DNA from: Peromyscus leucopus
Taxonomy: Eukaryota; Chordata; Mammalia; Rodentia; Cricetidae
Assembly (NCBI RefSeq): GCF_004664715.2
Contig: NC_051084.1
Coordinates: 62,075,334 to 62,139,333 of the forward strand
DNA: 64,000 nt
Direction of reading: 5' to 3'
Positions 11,604 to 22,682 of this stretch are shown one piece after another (position 1 is the first letter of the stretch; each line of letters opens with the position of its first letter). Under the pieces are notes generated by a model, which saw only the letters and a program-made list of their open reading frames with translations, had not been told where the DNA came from and searched no databases. A program made the translations under genes and the position numbers.

Positions 11604-12090
11604 TGTTACAGAATATTTGTTTAATTATGCAAAGATGTGTTACATTTGTTTATTTTGCACAATATTTGGTTAACTGTGTAAAGATGTGCTTCATTTGTTT
11701 AATTATGTAAAGATGTGTTGCTCTTTTACCTTGCCTGCCTAAGGCACCTGATTGTTCTAATATAGAGCTGAATAGCCAACATTGAGGGAGGAGGTATAGG
11801 CACGACTTCCAGGCAGGGAAAATAAGCAGGAGGAGGAACTTAGGCTCAGGGGAAGAAAGAAAAAGAGATGCCAGGAACCAGCCAGCTAGCCATGGAGGAA
11901 GCAGGAAAGCAAGACATACAGGAATGAAAGGTAAAAAGCCCAGAGGCAAACATGAATAGGGACAGGTTAAATCAAGTTAAAAGAGCTAGTGAGACAAGCC
12001 TAAGCTAAGGCCAAACATTCATAATTAATATTAAGTATCTGTGTCTTTATTTGGGAGCTCATTGTTGTCCCAAAGAAAATACCAATCACA
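11604..12090 (+). mobile_element. Solo LTR of a rodent endogenous retrovirus-like element
   Basis: A 487-bp segment starting TGTTAC and ending ATCACA (TG...CA). It is flanked by gcgtag (11598-11603) and gcttag (12091-12096), a 6-bp target-site duplication with one mismatch. The 5' part has three degenerate copies of 'tgtttaattatgyaaagatg'. The middle is purine-rich, and 'cctaagctaaggccaaacat' and 'tatttgggagctcattgttg' are 3' LTR-like. There is no internal coding region. The 6-bp duplication suggests a class II (ERV2/IAP-related) origin. Confidence 0.7.
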
Positions 12091-12438
12091 GCTTAGGGAA
12101 GGCAAGGAGGCTTCTGGGAAGTTGGCTGAGGAGGAAGGCCAGTTAGGTGCTTTCTCTGCCTCTCTGAGCTAGTAGACTTTCACACCAGCATCTGGCTTCT
12201 GAGTTTTTAATTGGTAAAAATCAAACAATTGAGATTTTGGTTTAAAAAAAACCACTATTCCTATGATTATTTTTCTTTAAAGTTAATTAAGATGCTAAGG
12301 CTCATAGTCCATACAATATATATTTCTTTCTCTGCCTCATAGATAAAAATTACCCAATCGAGAAATCATGTTTTATTTTTCTCTTGCTTTCCTGAATGAT
12401 ATCAAATATGCCAAACTAATATATTCTTCTATTCTCAG

Positions 12439-12495
12439 GGACCTATATGGACAGTAAGTTTGGTACTAGTGAGACTATTACTGGAAGAAAAATTG
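12439..12495 (+). CDS. Pkhd1: Pkhd1 micro-exon (likely human exon 42)
   Basis: Only 57 nt, with acceptor attctcag and donor ATTG|gtaaat. It enters and leaves in phase 1, so skipping it would keep the frame. It reads GTYMDSKFGTSETITGRKI and then D completed by the next exon. The position and length equal the human segment between GHALLVG and the RNNVII motif. The identity is low: only the flanking GT and GRK agree well, and a Cys I recall in human is absent. It is called because of exact phase, length, splice sites and the conserved end. Confidence 0.82.
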
Positions 12496-12645
12496 GTAAA
12501 TATATAAATTTATTTTATTTTGAATCTATATTCATAATCATGTTCATCTATAATTGTCATAATTTATAGGCAGCTATCATGATATGTTCATTGTAAATTT
12601 GGTGAGCAAGAGATATTGAGACCATGATTAGAAAAAGCACAGGGA

Positions 12646-12822
12646 GCCGGGCGGTGGTGGCGCACGCCTTTAATCCCAGCACTTGGGAGGCAGAGCCAGG
12701 CAGATCTCTGTGAGTTCGAGGCCAGCCTGGGCTACCAAGTGAGTTCCAGGAGAGGCGCAAAGCTACACAGAGAAATCCTGTCTCGAAAAACCAAAAAAAA
12801 AAAAAAAAAAAAAAAAGAAAAA
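12646..12822 (+). repeat. B1 SINE, young, with 16-bp target-site duplication
   Basis: A full-length body starting gccgggcggtggtggcgcac, followed by a poly-A tail. It is bounded by identical copies of agaaaaagcacaggga at 12630-12645 and 12823-12838. The body 'gaggcgcaaagctacacaga' is the form I associate with cricetid genomes. It split a resident L1 3' segment. Confidence 0.96.
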
Positions 12823-12838
12823 AGAAAAAGCACAGGGA

Positions 12839-13255
12839 CAAATAGCTAAACTAGTGGAAACACATGAACTATGAACCAATAGCTGAGGAGCCCCCATGGT
12901 ATTAGACTATGCCCTCTGGATAAGTGAGACAGTTGATTAGCTTGAACTGTATAGGAGGCCCCCAGTCAGTGGACCTGGGACCTGTCCTTGGTGCATGAAC
13001 TGGCTTTTTGGAACCTAGGGCCTATGCTGAGACACTTTGCTCAGTCTTGGTATAGGGAGGAGGGGACTAGACCTGCCTCAACTGAATCTACCAGGTTGGG
13101 CTGACTCCCTAGGGGAGACCTTGCCCTGGAAGAGGTGGGGATTGGGGGGTGGATTTGGGGAGAAGGCTAGGGGGTGGGAGGAGGAAGGACAGGGGAATCT
13201 GTAGCTGACATGTAAAATTAAATTAATTATAAAATAAAAATATTTAAAAAATTTG
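12839..13255 (+). repeat. Rodent L1 3' end, sense
   Basis: 'gaaacacatgaactatgaac', 'cctgtccttggtgcatgaac', the G-rich tract 'ggggattggggggtggattt' and an A-rich end at 13215-13255 are typical of a muroid L1 3' UTR. The upstream part probably continues before the B1 (about 12600-12645). Confidence 0.85.
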
Positions 13256-13276
13256 ATGAGTATACTATTTTTCTAA

Positions 13277-13301
13277 ATATATATATATATATATATATAT
13301 T
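13277..13301. repeat. (AT)n microsatellite
   Basis: About 12 AT units. Confidence 0.95.
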
Positions 13302-13545
13302 TCTTTGAGAATTTCATGCAGTATATTTTGAAACATGTTCGTCCCTCCAATTTTTGATTTCAACTTTACTATATCTTCCCATTCAACTTTGAGAAGACGT
13401 CTGTGTTTTTCTACTTTCCTCATCAAACCCATTAATACTATCTCACTAAATTGATAGAGTATTAAAATGATTCCCAATGACTTATTGCTGTACCCATAGA
13501 TTAGAACATCTCTCAACCCTCATCAAAGAAATAAAATTTTTAAAA
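13302..13545 (-). repeat. Lx-type L1 3' UTR fragment, antisense
   Basis: 'tttgagaatttcatgcagta' and 'tatcttcccattcaactttg' match the antisense of an old rodent L1 3' UTR. A related copy lies at 42412-42860. Confidence 0.6.
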
Positions 13546-13745
13546 ATTATTTTAATTGTATGGATATATATGCATCAATATGTGGGTTTATACACATGAG
13601 TGCAGGTGCCTATAAAATCCAGAAGAGTGAGTCAGATTACCCCAATGCTGGAATTATAGGAGACTGTGAACTGCCCAATATGAGTACTGGGAACTGAATT
13701 TTGGTCTTTTTACAGAATAGTTTATTCTTCTAGCCATTGATCTAT
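13546..13745 (-). repeat. B3-like SINE, antisense
   Basis: 'atacacatgagtgcaggtgc', 'ccagaagagtgagtcagatt' and 'gtactgggaactgaattttg' correspond to a diverged antisense B2/B3 SINE. Confidence 0.75.
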
Positions 13746-13797
13746 TGCTAATACCATCTTTATAATGTCTAAGGATTTATAAGATATAGTTATACAT

Positions 13798-13817
13798 AAT
13801 ATATATATATATATATG
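13798..13817. repeat. (TA)n tract
   Basis: A short TA run about 100 bp before the next exon. Confidence 0.9.
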
Positions 13818-13915
13818 AAATATAGTTTATATTAAGAGTCAATGAGTATTGTATTATATAAATTTTAATGTTTGTGAATCCCCTGTGTTTGATTTATTTA
13901 TTTTTTTCAAATTAG

Positions 13916-14046
13916 ACTGGTGGGAACAGAGAAGTACAATAAGAAACAATGTGATCATCAGTGTTTCTGGGGCTGAGGGACTGTCCAGTCCTGAAATGTT
14001 GGCACCAGCTGGCATCTACACTTACAGTCCCACCATCGTGGTAGAG
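13916..14046 (+). CDS. Pkhd1: Pkhd1 coding exon (likely human exon 43)
   Basis: This 131-nt exon (acceptor ttcaaattag, donor GAG|gtaaga) enters in phase 1 and leaves in phase 0. It reads [39 protein letters not shown] and TIVVE, about residues 2288-2332 in human. IRNNVII is a clear PbH1 repeat, and SGAEGLS-PEML-P-GIY is strongly conserved. A residue in this exon is a known disease site in human (I2331, from memory); here the equivalent position is Val in VVE. Confidence 0.95.
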
Positions 14047-15478
14047 GTAAGAGCTTCATTTTCACAGGAGAGTCTAAGCTGAATGGTGGGGGACATCCCT
14101 TCCAACAGTTCACAGTAGCATCAGATATTTGATTTGGGGTTGTTCATTTGAATGAGTATCAAGAAGTTTGCTTATGATTTTGTGTTAGGTGAGCAATTTA
14201 ATGATTGTTTTCAGGATTCATATGAAAGCTATTTAGTATGATAAGTAAAGAGTTGTATATTGATCATTTTCTGGTAAGACAAACTGAAACATCTTGTTTT
14301 GGATCTCTTGGTTCTGATGCCAATTACTTATTAATTCACCTATAGCCTATCAAAATAATTTGGCATATTTTTGTCAAAAGAGAGTTTTACATTGAATCAG
14401 GAAATATATGAGACATATGGGTTTAGGAGCATGGTCTTAATTTTTATTTCATTATTTGGCGCAACTTAATGTAGTGAAATTGTAGCCACGTGGTGAAGTA
14501 ATTTTTTTCTATTTATTATTAACCAAAGATTTGTGAGTGAGGAGTAGTACTGTAATAGCAGAAGGCCATTTAATTTCTCCCTTGTTAGCTCTTGGTCTGC
14601 CCCCAGCATGGGTTAAGGCCCTCTCTTTCCCAGGATGCTACTCTGAGCATCTGTAGATGCATGGCCCCACAGATCCTCCACTGCTACAGTATTATGATAT
14701 TTATGCCCAACTTCTGAGGAACACACAGGACAAACTGCTCCTAATTACCATCAGTTGAATAATCCCTAATAAAAGTGTGGTCCTCTGCTCAACACTCCTT
14801 ACACTCTTAATTGTGTCTTCCCACAGCATAGCACTTACACACCATTTTAGGTGCCTAATAGGGGTGGATAATAGGCCAGAGACAAAAGGAGGCAGAATTT
14901 CATGGATCATCAGAAACCAAACTCTTGACAAGTTGTGTTTAACTTTGTGGCCACTGCAGGCCTTGTTGAGCAGCTAGGAGGCCAGCTCTGGGCCTAGAGA
15001 GTCATGTTTTGCTCGACTTTCTTGGGTAGTATAATCTCATTTTCACTGAAGCATCTTAACAAAAGCAATCAAGATTTCCCAGATCATCCATGTGAGGCTG
15101 GAACACCCTTTCCTCTCTGAGTAGGTGGCATATTCCATTCCCTGGCTAGAAGAAAAGTTGACCCTTCTTACATGCACTGTATCAGGGGACTCACCTGGAA
15201 GCAGAGACCTATGGACTATGGAACCTGGGTGAATGGCTCCTCCATTAAGATGGAGGCCATGTAATGACATCATTATGGTGTGTTTCATTGGTATAGTAAT
15301 ATTGATTGAGGGAAACTGTCACTTGTAGAAATTCACCTAATCTCCCAGTGTGGGCGTTCAATCTAGAAAGTACACCTAGTCAGCAACAGAAAAGCTGAGG
15401 TGAAACGAGTTATTTTTTCCCTCTCAGATGCCTTCCAGTTCAATATATTTTTTCCTTTTAGGGCTATTTTTGTTTAAC

Positions 15479-15572
15479 AAATATATATACATATATATAT
15501 ATGTATATATATATAATGCTATATACTATATATATAATACTAATACTATACATGTGTGTATATATATATTTG
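15479..15572. repeat. (TA)n/(TATATG)n AT-rich tract
   Basis: Imperfect TA-rich repeats, partly palindromic, directly upstream of an antisense B3. Confidence 0.93.
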
Positions 15573-15728
15573 CATAAAAGGCAAATAGAGACTAGGCTCT
15601 AAGATCCCAGAATCCTTTGAGGTGGAGTTGCAGATGTGTACTGCTGCACTGTATGTGGATGTCAGGAATCTGATCTCAGATCCTCCTGCTTGTACAACAG
15701 TTTACTCACTGAGCCATCTCCCAAACCT
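15573..15728 (-). repeat. B3-like SINE, antisense, diverged
   Basis: 'ggagttgcagatgtgtactg', 'tctgatctcagatcctcctg' and 'cactgagccatctcccaaac' match an antisense B2/B3 SINE. Confidence 0.75.
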
Positions 15729-15825
15729 TTAAACTTTTAACTTAGAAATAATTTCAGACTCACAAGAAATTCCAGAGAGTTCTTCTGTTCCTTTCACAGG
15801 GCTTCCTCCCATAACGTATAACGTC

Positions 15826-15919
15826 ATTGAGTGATGTCAAAATGGATACATTATACTGGTGTAACAGTATTAATTGAATGATGTCAAAATGGATACATTA
15901 CACTGGTGTAATAATTTTA
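15826..15919. repeat. Tandem duplication, 47-bp period x2
   Basis: 'tgatgtcaaaatggatacat' recurs with period 47 (attga at 15826 and 15873), and both units end in an actggtgtaa-type sequence. A few mismatches show that it is older than the 97-bp duplication. Confidence 0.9.
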
Positions 15920-17796
15920 ATGGAACAAAGCCCCTCACTTAGACTTGAGGAAGGTTGCCTAATCTTCCAGGGTGGACATTCAACCTCGAAAGCGCACTTG
16001 CTCTCTCTCTGCATATGAGCCTGCCTTAGAAGTCCTTGACCCGGTGGTTGGGGAAGATATTTTTAAGTTTGGGCGATGGTTTGTGGTTTTATGTTATTCC
16101 TGACTTGTTCGAACCCAGAATCTTGAACCAAATTCTCAGCCACAGTGTAGAGAATTCATCTTCACCTCCAGGTGGACACCTTTAGAGCTTACTCACCTTC
16201 AACTCTGCACAGTACAAAGCAATTTCTGAGGTTCTTTTTGGTTTTCATACATGCAATTGGTCTGTTGTCATCCTACCCAGGCCACAGCTGAATCAAATAA
16301 AAGTCAGTTTCTCTAAAAATCAAATTTTGAGCACTGTGCCTCCCTACCAATGGGAACTTTTGTAGTGTCTTATTGGAGCCCACAGGGGCATGGCCATCTT
16401 TGTGCACTTCTTTGTGAAACATTGACTTGTTTTCTACAAACACATTGGTGGCACTCTCTCCGTGCATTACCCTAGCCTCTGCTGTCTGTGCTAGGCCTGT
16501 TTTCTCTCAATGGCTCTGGGATCAATAGCCAGTCTTCAATTTCTTTCACAGAGATTCCTTTTATCTGACATAATATTCATGAACCCACTCTTCCCAAACC
16601 CTCCTGCCAGAGTGATTCTTCTCAGACAATGGGGGACAGTTCACTGCCAATGCTCCAGAGTGTCCCATATTTATAGAGGCATTGGAGCACAGTCCTATTT
16701 AGGAGAGCCCACGGAAGAAGGGGCCTGTTGGTGACATCCATTTGATTTGAGGGGAATTTGTTCCAGTTTGTGAATCAGTTTTGTAAGGAATTCTGTTTTA
16801 AAAGACCCAGCCTCAGTTCTCTGGCTCTCCCCACTCAATAGGTAATACATATTTAAGAGCTGCCTGAAGGGTTAAGTCACCCCTCCCTTTTTTTTCTTCC
16901 AGTGACTGCAGATATATACCTCAAGGAGCTGACTTACTCGGGCAGTTCATTTCTCTCTGAAATTTCTCTTGCTTGAATGTCCATAACACATTGACTTCCA
17001 CAAAGAATTGATTTCCACAGAAAATTCCCTGCTTGCCTTAAACCCTTCCCTGCAAGACCCTGGCTGCCTGTATAAGTATGTGGCTTCTTCATGAATCCTT
17101 TGTAGAGTACCCAATTGGAATTAGGAGAAAGGGCTGGGCAGTAACGTGATATAACTGTGGATGCACTTCTTTTATAAGAAAAGTGAGTCTTACTGGCTAA
17201 CATAGGACCAGAGCTGCAACATCCCTTCCAACTATAAATGCACTTGGCCAGTGTTTGTGTGTGCTACTCAAATGTTCCATAAATACTTATGGCACCGGGG
17301 CAGGTGATTCAGCAAACACTTTCATTTGTTAAAAATACATGCTTTCTGACATAATATTGGTGTCTGGCAATGGTGATGAACAAGGATATAGCCTCTGGAA
17401 CATCTTTCTGAACTTCTGGAGCATTCTTGCTTCTCATAAAGTGTTGGTAATGAGCTGGCATACAGCAGCAATGAAACTGACATGTGTGTTATTGAGATTG
17501 CTATCATCAGCCTGTGGTGTACGTTCTCAATATTTGCAGTGCTTGCAGAGAAAGTGGGTGTTCAAGAGTTATCCGTATTTGTGTATGTGTGTGTGCGTGT
17601 TTGTGTTTATGCATGCATATACACAATATTGAAAATATTGTAGAGATCGATACCTTTTTCATTCCTAATTTTAGAGGAAATGTTTTCAGTTTTTCATCAT
17701 TTAGTATAATGTTGATGTGCACACATGCATGTGTTGTGTGTGTGTGTAAGTCAAATCTTGATGTCAGGTGACTTCTTCAGTAGATATACAACTATT

Positions 17797-17824
17797 TTTT
17801 TAATTACATTTTATTTATTTATTT

Positions 17825-17874
<50 letters not shown>

Positions 17875-18015
17875 CACAGGAGTGCACACATGCATATACC
17901 ATGACCCACAAGAGAAGGTCTGAAGATAACTCGTGGGATTCGGTTTTCTCCTTCTAGCATGTATGCTCAGATGTCCAACTCAGGTCAACTTTTCAAGTTG
18001 AGCCACCTTTCCTGT
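17797..18015 (-). repeat. B3-like SINE, antisense, with (TG)n at 17835-17871
   Basis: A T-rich start, a tatatg(tg)n stretch, then 'ggagtgcacacatgcatata', 'cacaagagaaggtctgaaga' and 'caagttgagccacctttcct' give the order of an antisense B3/B2 with an expanded dinucleotide. Confidence 0.75.
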
Positions 18016-20022
18016 CCTCTGTGTTATTTATTGATATAGAGCATCTCACTGATACTGGAGCTACCCATTCCATTGAAACTTGGCCAACAAACCCTCGTGA
18101 ACCTCTTCACAGCTCTAGGAATACACACAGGCACAAGTGGCTACTTAAGGCTTTTTCTACGGATGCTGGAGATCTGAACTTCTGCCCTCATGCTTGCATG
18201 GAAGCACTCCACTGTAAACCATTCCCCTGCCCCTAGAGCTTTCTTCTTTGACTCCCAGCTCTTAGGTATTGGTGGATCATCGGTTTGGGTTATAGGTGTA
18301 GTCTTACTTGTGGTAGAAGCAGTCACTAGATAATCTGGAAGATAGAAATTCACATGGTATTGCTGGGGAAGGTTTCCTTTTGTAATCATGATAGGGAGTG
18401 AGTGCTATGTTATGCCCTTGTTTTGGATAGATATGCTGAGTACTTATATTCACCTCCTAAGAGATAAAGATTCCTTCTGAAGCCGAGAATTGTTACTGCA
18501 TATTCTGATAAATTTTAGGCCTCCTGAAGGCCTCTCCGCCAACACAGCAAACTGAGTCAGACTGAATTGGAAAGCACAGGTTTAATGGGTAAAGTGCTCC
18601 CAGGTGACTCGCCGGCCCTGCAAAGAGGAGACCAGCACATGAGACTGGAAGAACCATGTGTCTGTTTTAGGGGATGCTGCTTATACGCCTTGTGGGAGTG
18701 GTCTTGAGCCTCTCTGGGGGAGGAGCTGTGTTTGGCGGGCTTTGGAGGGGCAAGTTTGGGGGAAAGAGATGGGGAGGGGAGTTGAGGTGGATCTTCCCCC
18801 AGACTCCTTCCAAGCATATTCTATTTTTTTTAGTGAAGGATTGAGATGGCTAGGTACTATTCTTTCTGATAATACTTAGTACCAGATTTGATTATTTTGA
18901 AAATATCTTCCGTGTGAAGACTGCTAAAACATTTCCCATTATAATTAATTGTGTTTTCATAGCTAGCATAAAATATGGAATTCAATCAAATACAGGATAT
19001 TGTGAAGTGGGTGTAAATTACTTTTATAACACCTGGTATTTTTCAACAGTGGTACTTGTAGTGGATAGTTATAAGTTTCTCTATGTAGCAGTGTTTTAAA
19101 CACCAATGGCACTTTCCTCTGCCTTATGAATGGTGTTAATAGTAACTATTTCCAGATATTTCCATGTTTCCCAGGAAGCAAAATTACCCTTGGTCTAGAT
19201 TCTCTAGACTGTGATCCCCTAAGACCATTAATGTCTGAGAGAAGGCCCCATGTTCCTAAAGTCCTGTGTCCTCTTGAATAGCAATTCAACTTCACATACC
19301 ACAATATCCACATATTCATAAGTGGCATTGCGGTAAGTGAATATGTTTGGAATGGTAAATGACCTCAGGAAATAGAACTGTTTGGAATCCCAAATAATGA
19401 CACTTAGAAAAGAACAGGCCAACTTGTCCACTTGGGAAGAAAACATTCTGTAACTGGGTAAAAACAAGGAAAGACTATTTACAAGCACCCAGGGTAAAGA
19501 GCCTCTGGGGCCTACAGTAAACAGCAAGCTAAAGTTAAGTAAACAGCACGATGATTGTGTCAGCATGTGCTGGATCCTGCACGTCAGCCTTTCAGACTCA
19601 GGACAACTCTAGCCCTGACTCACACGACAACAGACCGAAGGCCTCCAAGGCGAGGGCCTTCTTTCGCCCTTATTATTGTTGTAAAAGCTCATTTCACATT
19701 TGTCCCCATGAGCTTCGTACACGTGTTTTGTGGATCACGAGGCACATCCAAAGAATAGAATATTTAAATTCTCCCTTCCGCAGAAATTCTGCTACACATC
19801 AGTTGTCAGTGTGTCACCTAGGTTCAAGGTTGAGTGAGACCCCCAATTATCCTTTAATTTCATGATTAAAGTCAATAAAAATGTTGCTGCAGAGTGACTG
19901 AAACCGTGGGATAAAGTGAGTTGATTCAACCTAAGGAAAATAGAAAATAGCTACCAGTGCAAGGGCATGAGTACCCCAAGGGGGAAGAGGACTCTGGAAT
20001 CTCAGACTTAAAGGGTCAAAGT

Positions 20023-20048
20023 AGGGCTGGAGAGAGGGCTCAGTGAAA
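20023..20048 (+). repeat. B2 SINE 5' stub
   Basis: agggctggagagagggctca is the start of a B2. It stops abruptly where the rodent repeat of 20052-20385 begins. Confidence 0.65.
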
Positions 20049-20051
20049 GTG

Positions 20052-20385
20052 ATGTTTAGGTTTTGTCAACTTGACCCATGCTAGTGTCATCTGGGAAGAC
20101 GGAACCTCAACTCAGAAAACACCAACCCAGGATTGGCTGGTAAGCAAGTCCATGAAGTCATTTTCTTGATTAATGATTGATGTGGGAGATAGCCCCATTG
20201 TGGGTGGTGCCATCCCTAGGCAGGTGGTGGTAGAAGGTATAAGAAAGGTAGCTGATGAGGACCCCAAGCAGCAAGCCAGTAAGTAAGCAGCATCCCTCTA
20301 TGATATCTGCCTCAGTTCTTGCCTAGATGTTCCTTTCCTGTTTGAGTTCTTGCTTCGGCCCAATATAGCAACAACACTGCAAACC
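20052..20385 (+). repeat. Rodent interspersed repeat, sense
   Basis: It opens 'aggttttgtcaacttgaccc' and passes through 'cattttcttgattaatgatt', 'gtgggtggtgccatccctag' and 'gtataagaaaggtagctgat'. This is the same family as 4307-4680 and the reverse of 22262-22682. The 3' end is truncated. Confidence 0.75.
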
Positions 20386-21272
20386 AAGAAAACAAAATAG
20401 ACCATCCAAAAAACCCCACAGTTTTTTAACAGTTAGCAAGTAAAAGCACATACACAAGAAACTGTGGATTCCATTATATGCTTCTCCTGATATGAGACTT
20501 GCTCTTGAATGGTTGATATACCCAGTATCACTCCATTGGAGAAAACAGATTTTCCCTCTCCCAACAGGTATAAAAGCCAGTTTAGGGTGAATTCTCTAAT
20601 CCTCGCAGTGTGTACTTGAGGCTGAGTTACCTACAGTGAGGACGTTCTGGCAATTCTTGGTATTACACTAGCTAGCTCCTGTCAATCTCCTAGATGACGG
20701 GATGAATTATATGGGAGCCTCTGAGCTGCTATCTTAGTAGCAGGAAGAGAAGCTTGTTTCTTAATGTAGATTTCTCAGTTAGACTTGGCCATCTGGCCTA
20801 GGACAAGACTCTCGGACTGAGAAAGGTAAGTATATACACATACGTTGAAATTACTGTTTGATCAAGTAAAATTAAATCAACTATTCATTCTTCTAATGGT
20901 AGTGCCACCTCAGTGAAGCAGCCTGACAGACCCCAGTTTTTAATCCAAGTTCTGTCTTCCCAATGGTGGAGAGAGGAGAGAGGCTGTGCTGGGATGTGAC
21001 AGTGTAACACTGAGAGGATTCACCTGCAAGTTAGGAACGGGCAGATAGGAACACCCACTCAAGAGCCAATGTTGAATTTATTTTGCTTCCTGCAGTGAAG
21101 ATTTGGTTGCAAATTCAGATTCCAAAAATGAATAGAAATTTACCATGAATCAGTGAAGCAGGAAGTGAGTGTTCTCTGCCAAGACTACCCATGGGCTAAG
21201 AAGATAGGCTTTCCCCATCTGTAACTGGTCCCCGGTTCTGTCCCACAGGAGTTAGGGCTCACAGGGCTTATA

Positions 21273-21592
21273 TTCTAGTTATTGTTCCATTGCTGTGAAG
21301 AGACACTGTGACCAAGACAACTTATAACAGAAAGCATTCAACTGGGGCATGTGTTACAGTTTCAGAGGACGAGTCTATGATCATCATGGCAGGCAGCATG
21401 GCAGCAGACAGGCTGGCATGGAACCGAAGCAGTAGCTCAGAGCTTACATCCTGACCTGCAGGGAAGAGTTAGAAAGAGGGCAAAACCAGGTTTGACATGG
21501 GATTTTGAAACCGCAAAGTCCTTCTTAAACTGTGTACCAACTGGGGCCAATTAGGAACCACATATTCGAATAGATGAGCCCATGGAGGCTCT
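21273..21592 (-). repeat. Rodent interspersed repeat, antisense
   Basis: 'ccattgctgtgaagagacac', 'tttcagaggacgagtctatg' and 'atcatcatggcaggcagcat' form a common rodent repeat. A second copy lies at 44577-44925. Confidence 0.75.
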
Positions 21593-21705
21593 TCTTGCCC
21601 AAATCACTGCAGCCAGATTTTGAATTTTTATATTGTTTTCTCACTTTAAGTTGATAGTGATAAGTAAAAATCTTTGCAATTATTTGGTAGACCAAATCAA
21701 ATACA

Positions 21706-21759
21706 CACACATGCACATACATACACATACCACACCACACCACACATACACAAACACAC

Positions 21760-21812
<53 letters not shown>

Positions 21813-21813
21813 C
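21706..21813. repeat. (CA)n microsatellite
   Basis: An imperfect CA/CACAT stretch that becomes a pure CA run from about 21764 to 21810. Confidence 0.97.
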
Positions 21814-22261
21814 ACATGATCAGACCTTTTAGGAAATCATTGTTTTTAACTCTGTCTTCGTGTGTATTACACAGCAACAAAATCTTGTAAATACTTCATG
21901 GAATTTTTGAAAATAGCTTCATCATAATTCTGTTTGATCAGAATTGAATTTCCAAACTCATAGCAATCCTTGGAGGACCTAGATTTCATAAAAACACATT
22001 TAAAATTAAATCATTTGGATAGTGTGCCCTATGAAGAAATATTGAGGTAATTTGGTAATCTAAGCAGGACAAAAGTGTATTGAAGAGATTTAGCTTGCAA
22101 GTGAGCTTAGCCAGCATGTTTCAGAGATAAGGATGAACAGGGACAAGACTGTAATCTTAGCTATCTATGTTGGAGAGTCACCGTGTCTCCCTCCTGGTAT
22201 CTACCAATAAGGACTTCCCAAATGACTCTAACCTCATATTAGGTGTCACAGGCAACCTCCT

Positions 22262-22682
22262 ATCTTAGGGTTTCTATTGTTGTGATAAAACACCATGACT
22301 AAAAGCAACTTGGGGAGAAAAGGATTTATTTCACTTTGCTCTTCCAGGTAACAGTCCATCACTCCAGAGACTCAAGGCCAAAACTTAAGCAGGGTAGGAG
22401 CCTGGAGGCAGCAACTGAAACAGAGACCATGGAAGAAGGATGCTTATTGATTTGTTCCTCATAGTTTGCTCAGCCTGCTTTCTTAAACTATCTAGGACCA
22501 CCTCCTGGGGTGGCACGATCCACTGTGAACTGGACCCACCCACGTCGACCATTAATCAAGAAAATGCACCATGGGTTTGCCTTCAGGCAGATCTTACGGG
22601 GACATTTCCTCATGGAGAGCCTCTTTTCCAAAATGGCTCTAATTTGTATCAAGTTGACATAAAACCAACCAGCACACCTTCT
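22262..22682 (-). repeat. Rodent interspersed repeat, antisense, near full length
   Basis: 'attgttgtgataaaacacca', 'gctcagcctgctttcttaaa', 'accattaatcaagaaaatgc' and the end 'tatcaagttgacataaaacc' are the complement of the 20052-20385 family. It ends 266 bp before the next exon. Confidence 0.78.

Larger units (their letters stand above)
9242..12438 (+). other. Intron, 3.2 kb
   Basis: It contains a (GA)n tract at 11100-11187, SINE-like sequence around 11340-11570, an LTR at 11604-12090 and an unclassified rodent segment at 12091-12245 next to it. 9250-11090 is mostly unremarkable AT-rich sequence. Confidence 0.7.
12496..13915 (+). other. Intron, 1.4 kb
   Basis: Mostly repeats: a B1 with perfect target duplication inside an L1 3' end, an (AT)n tract, an antisense Lx-like fragment, an antisense B3-like SINE and a second short (TA)n tract. 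Confidence 0.8.

Noticed and set aside
19228..19566. 112-codon minus-strand ORF
   Set aside because: Composition like intron; no motif recognised.
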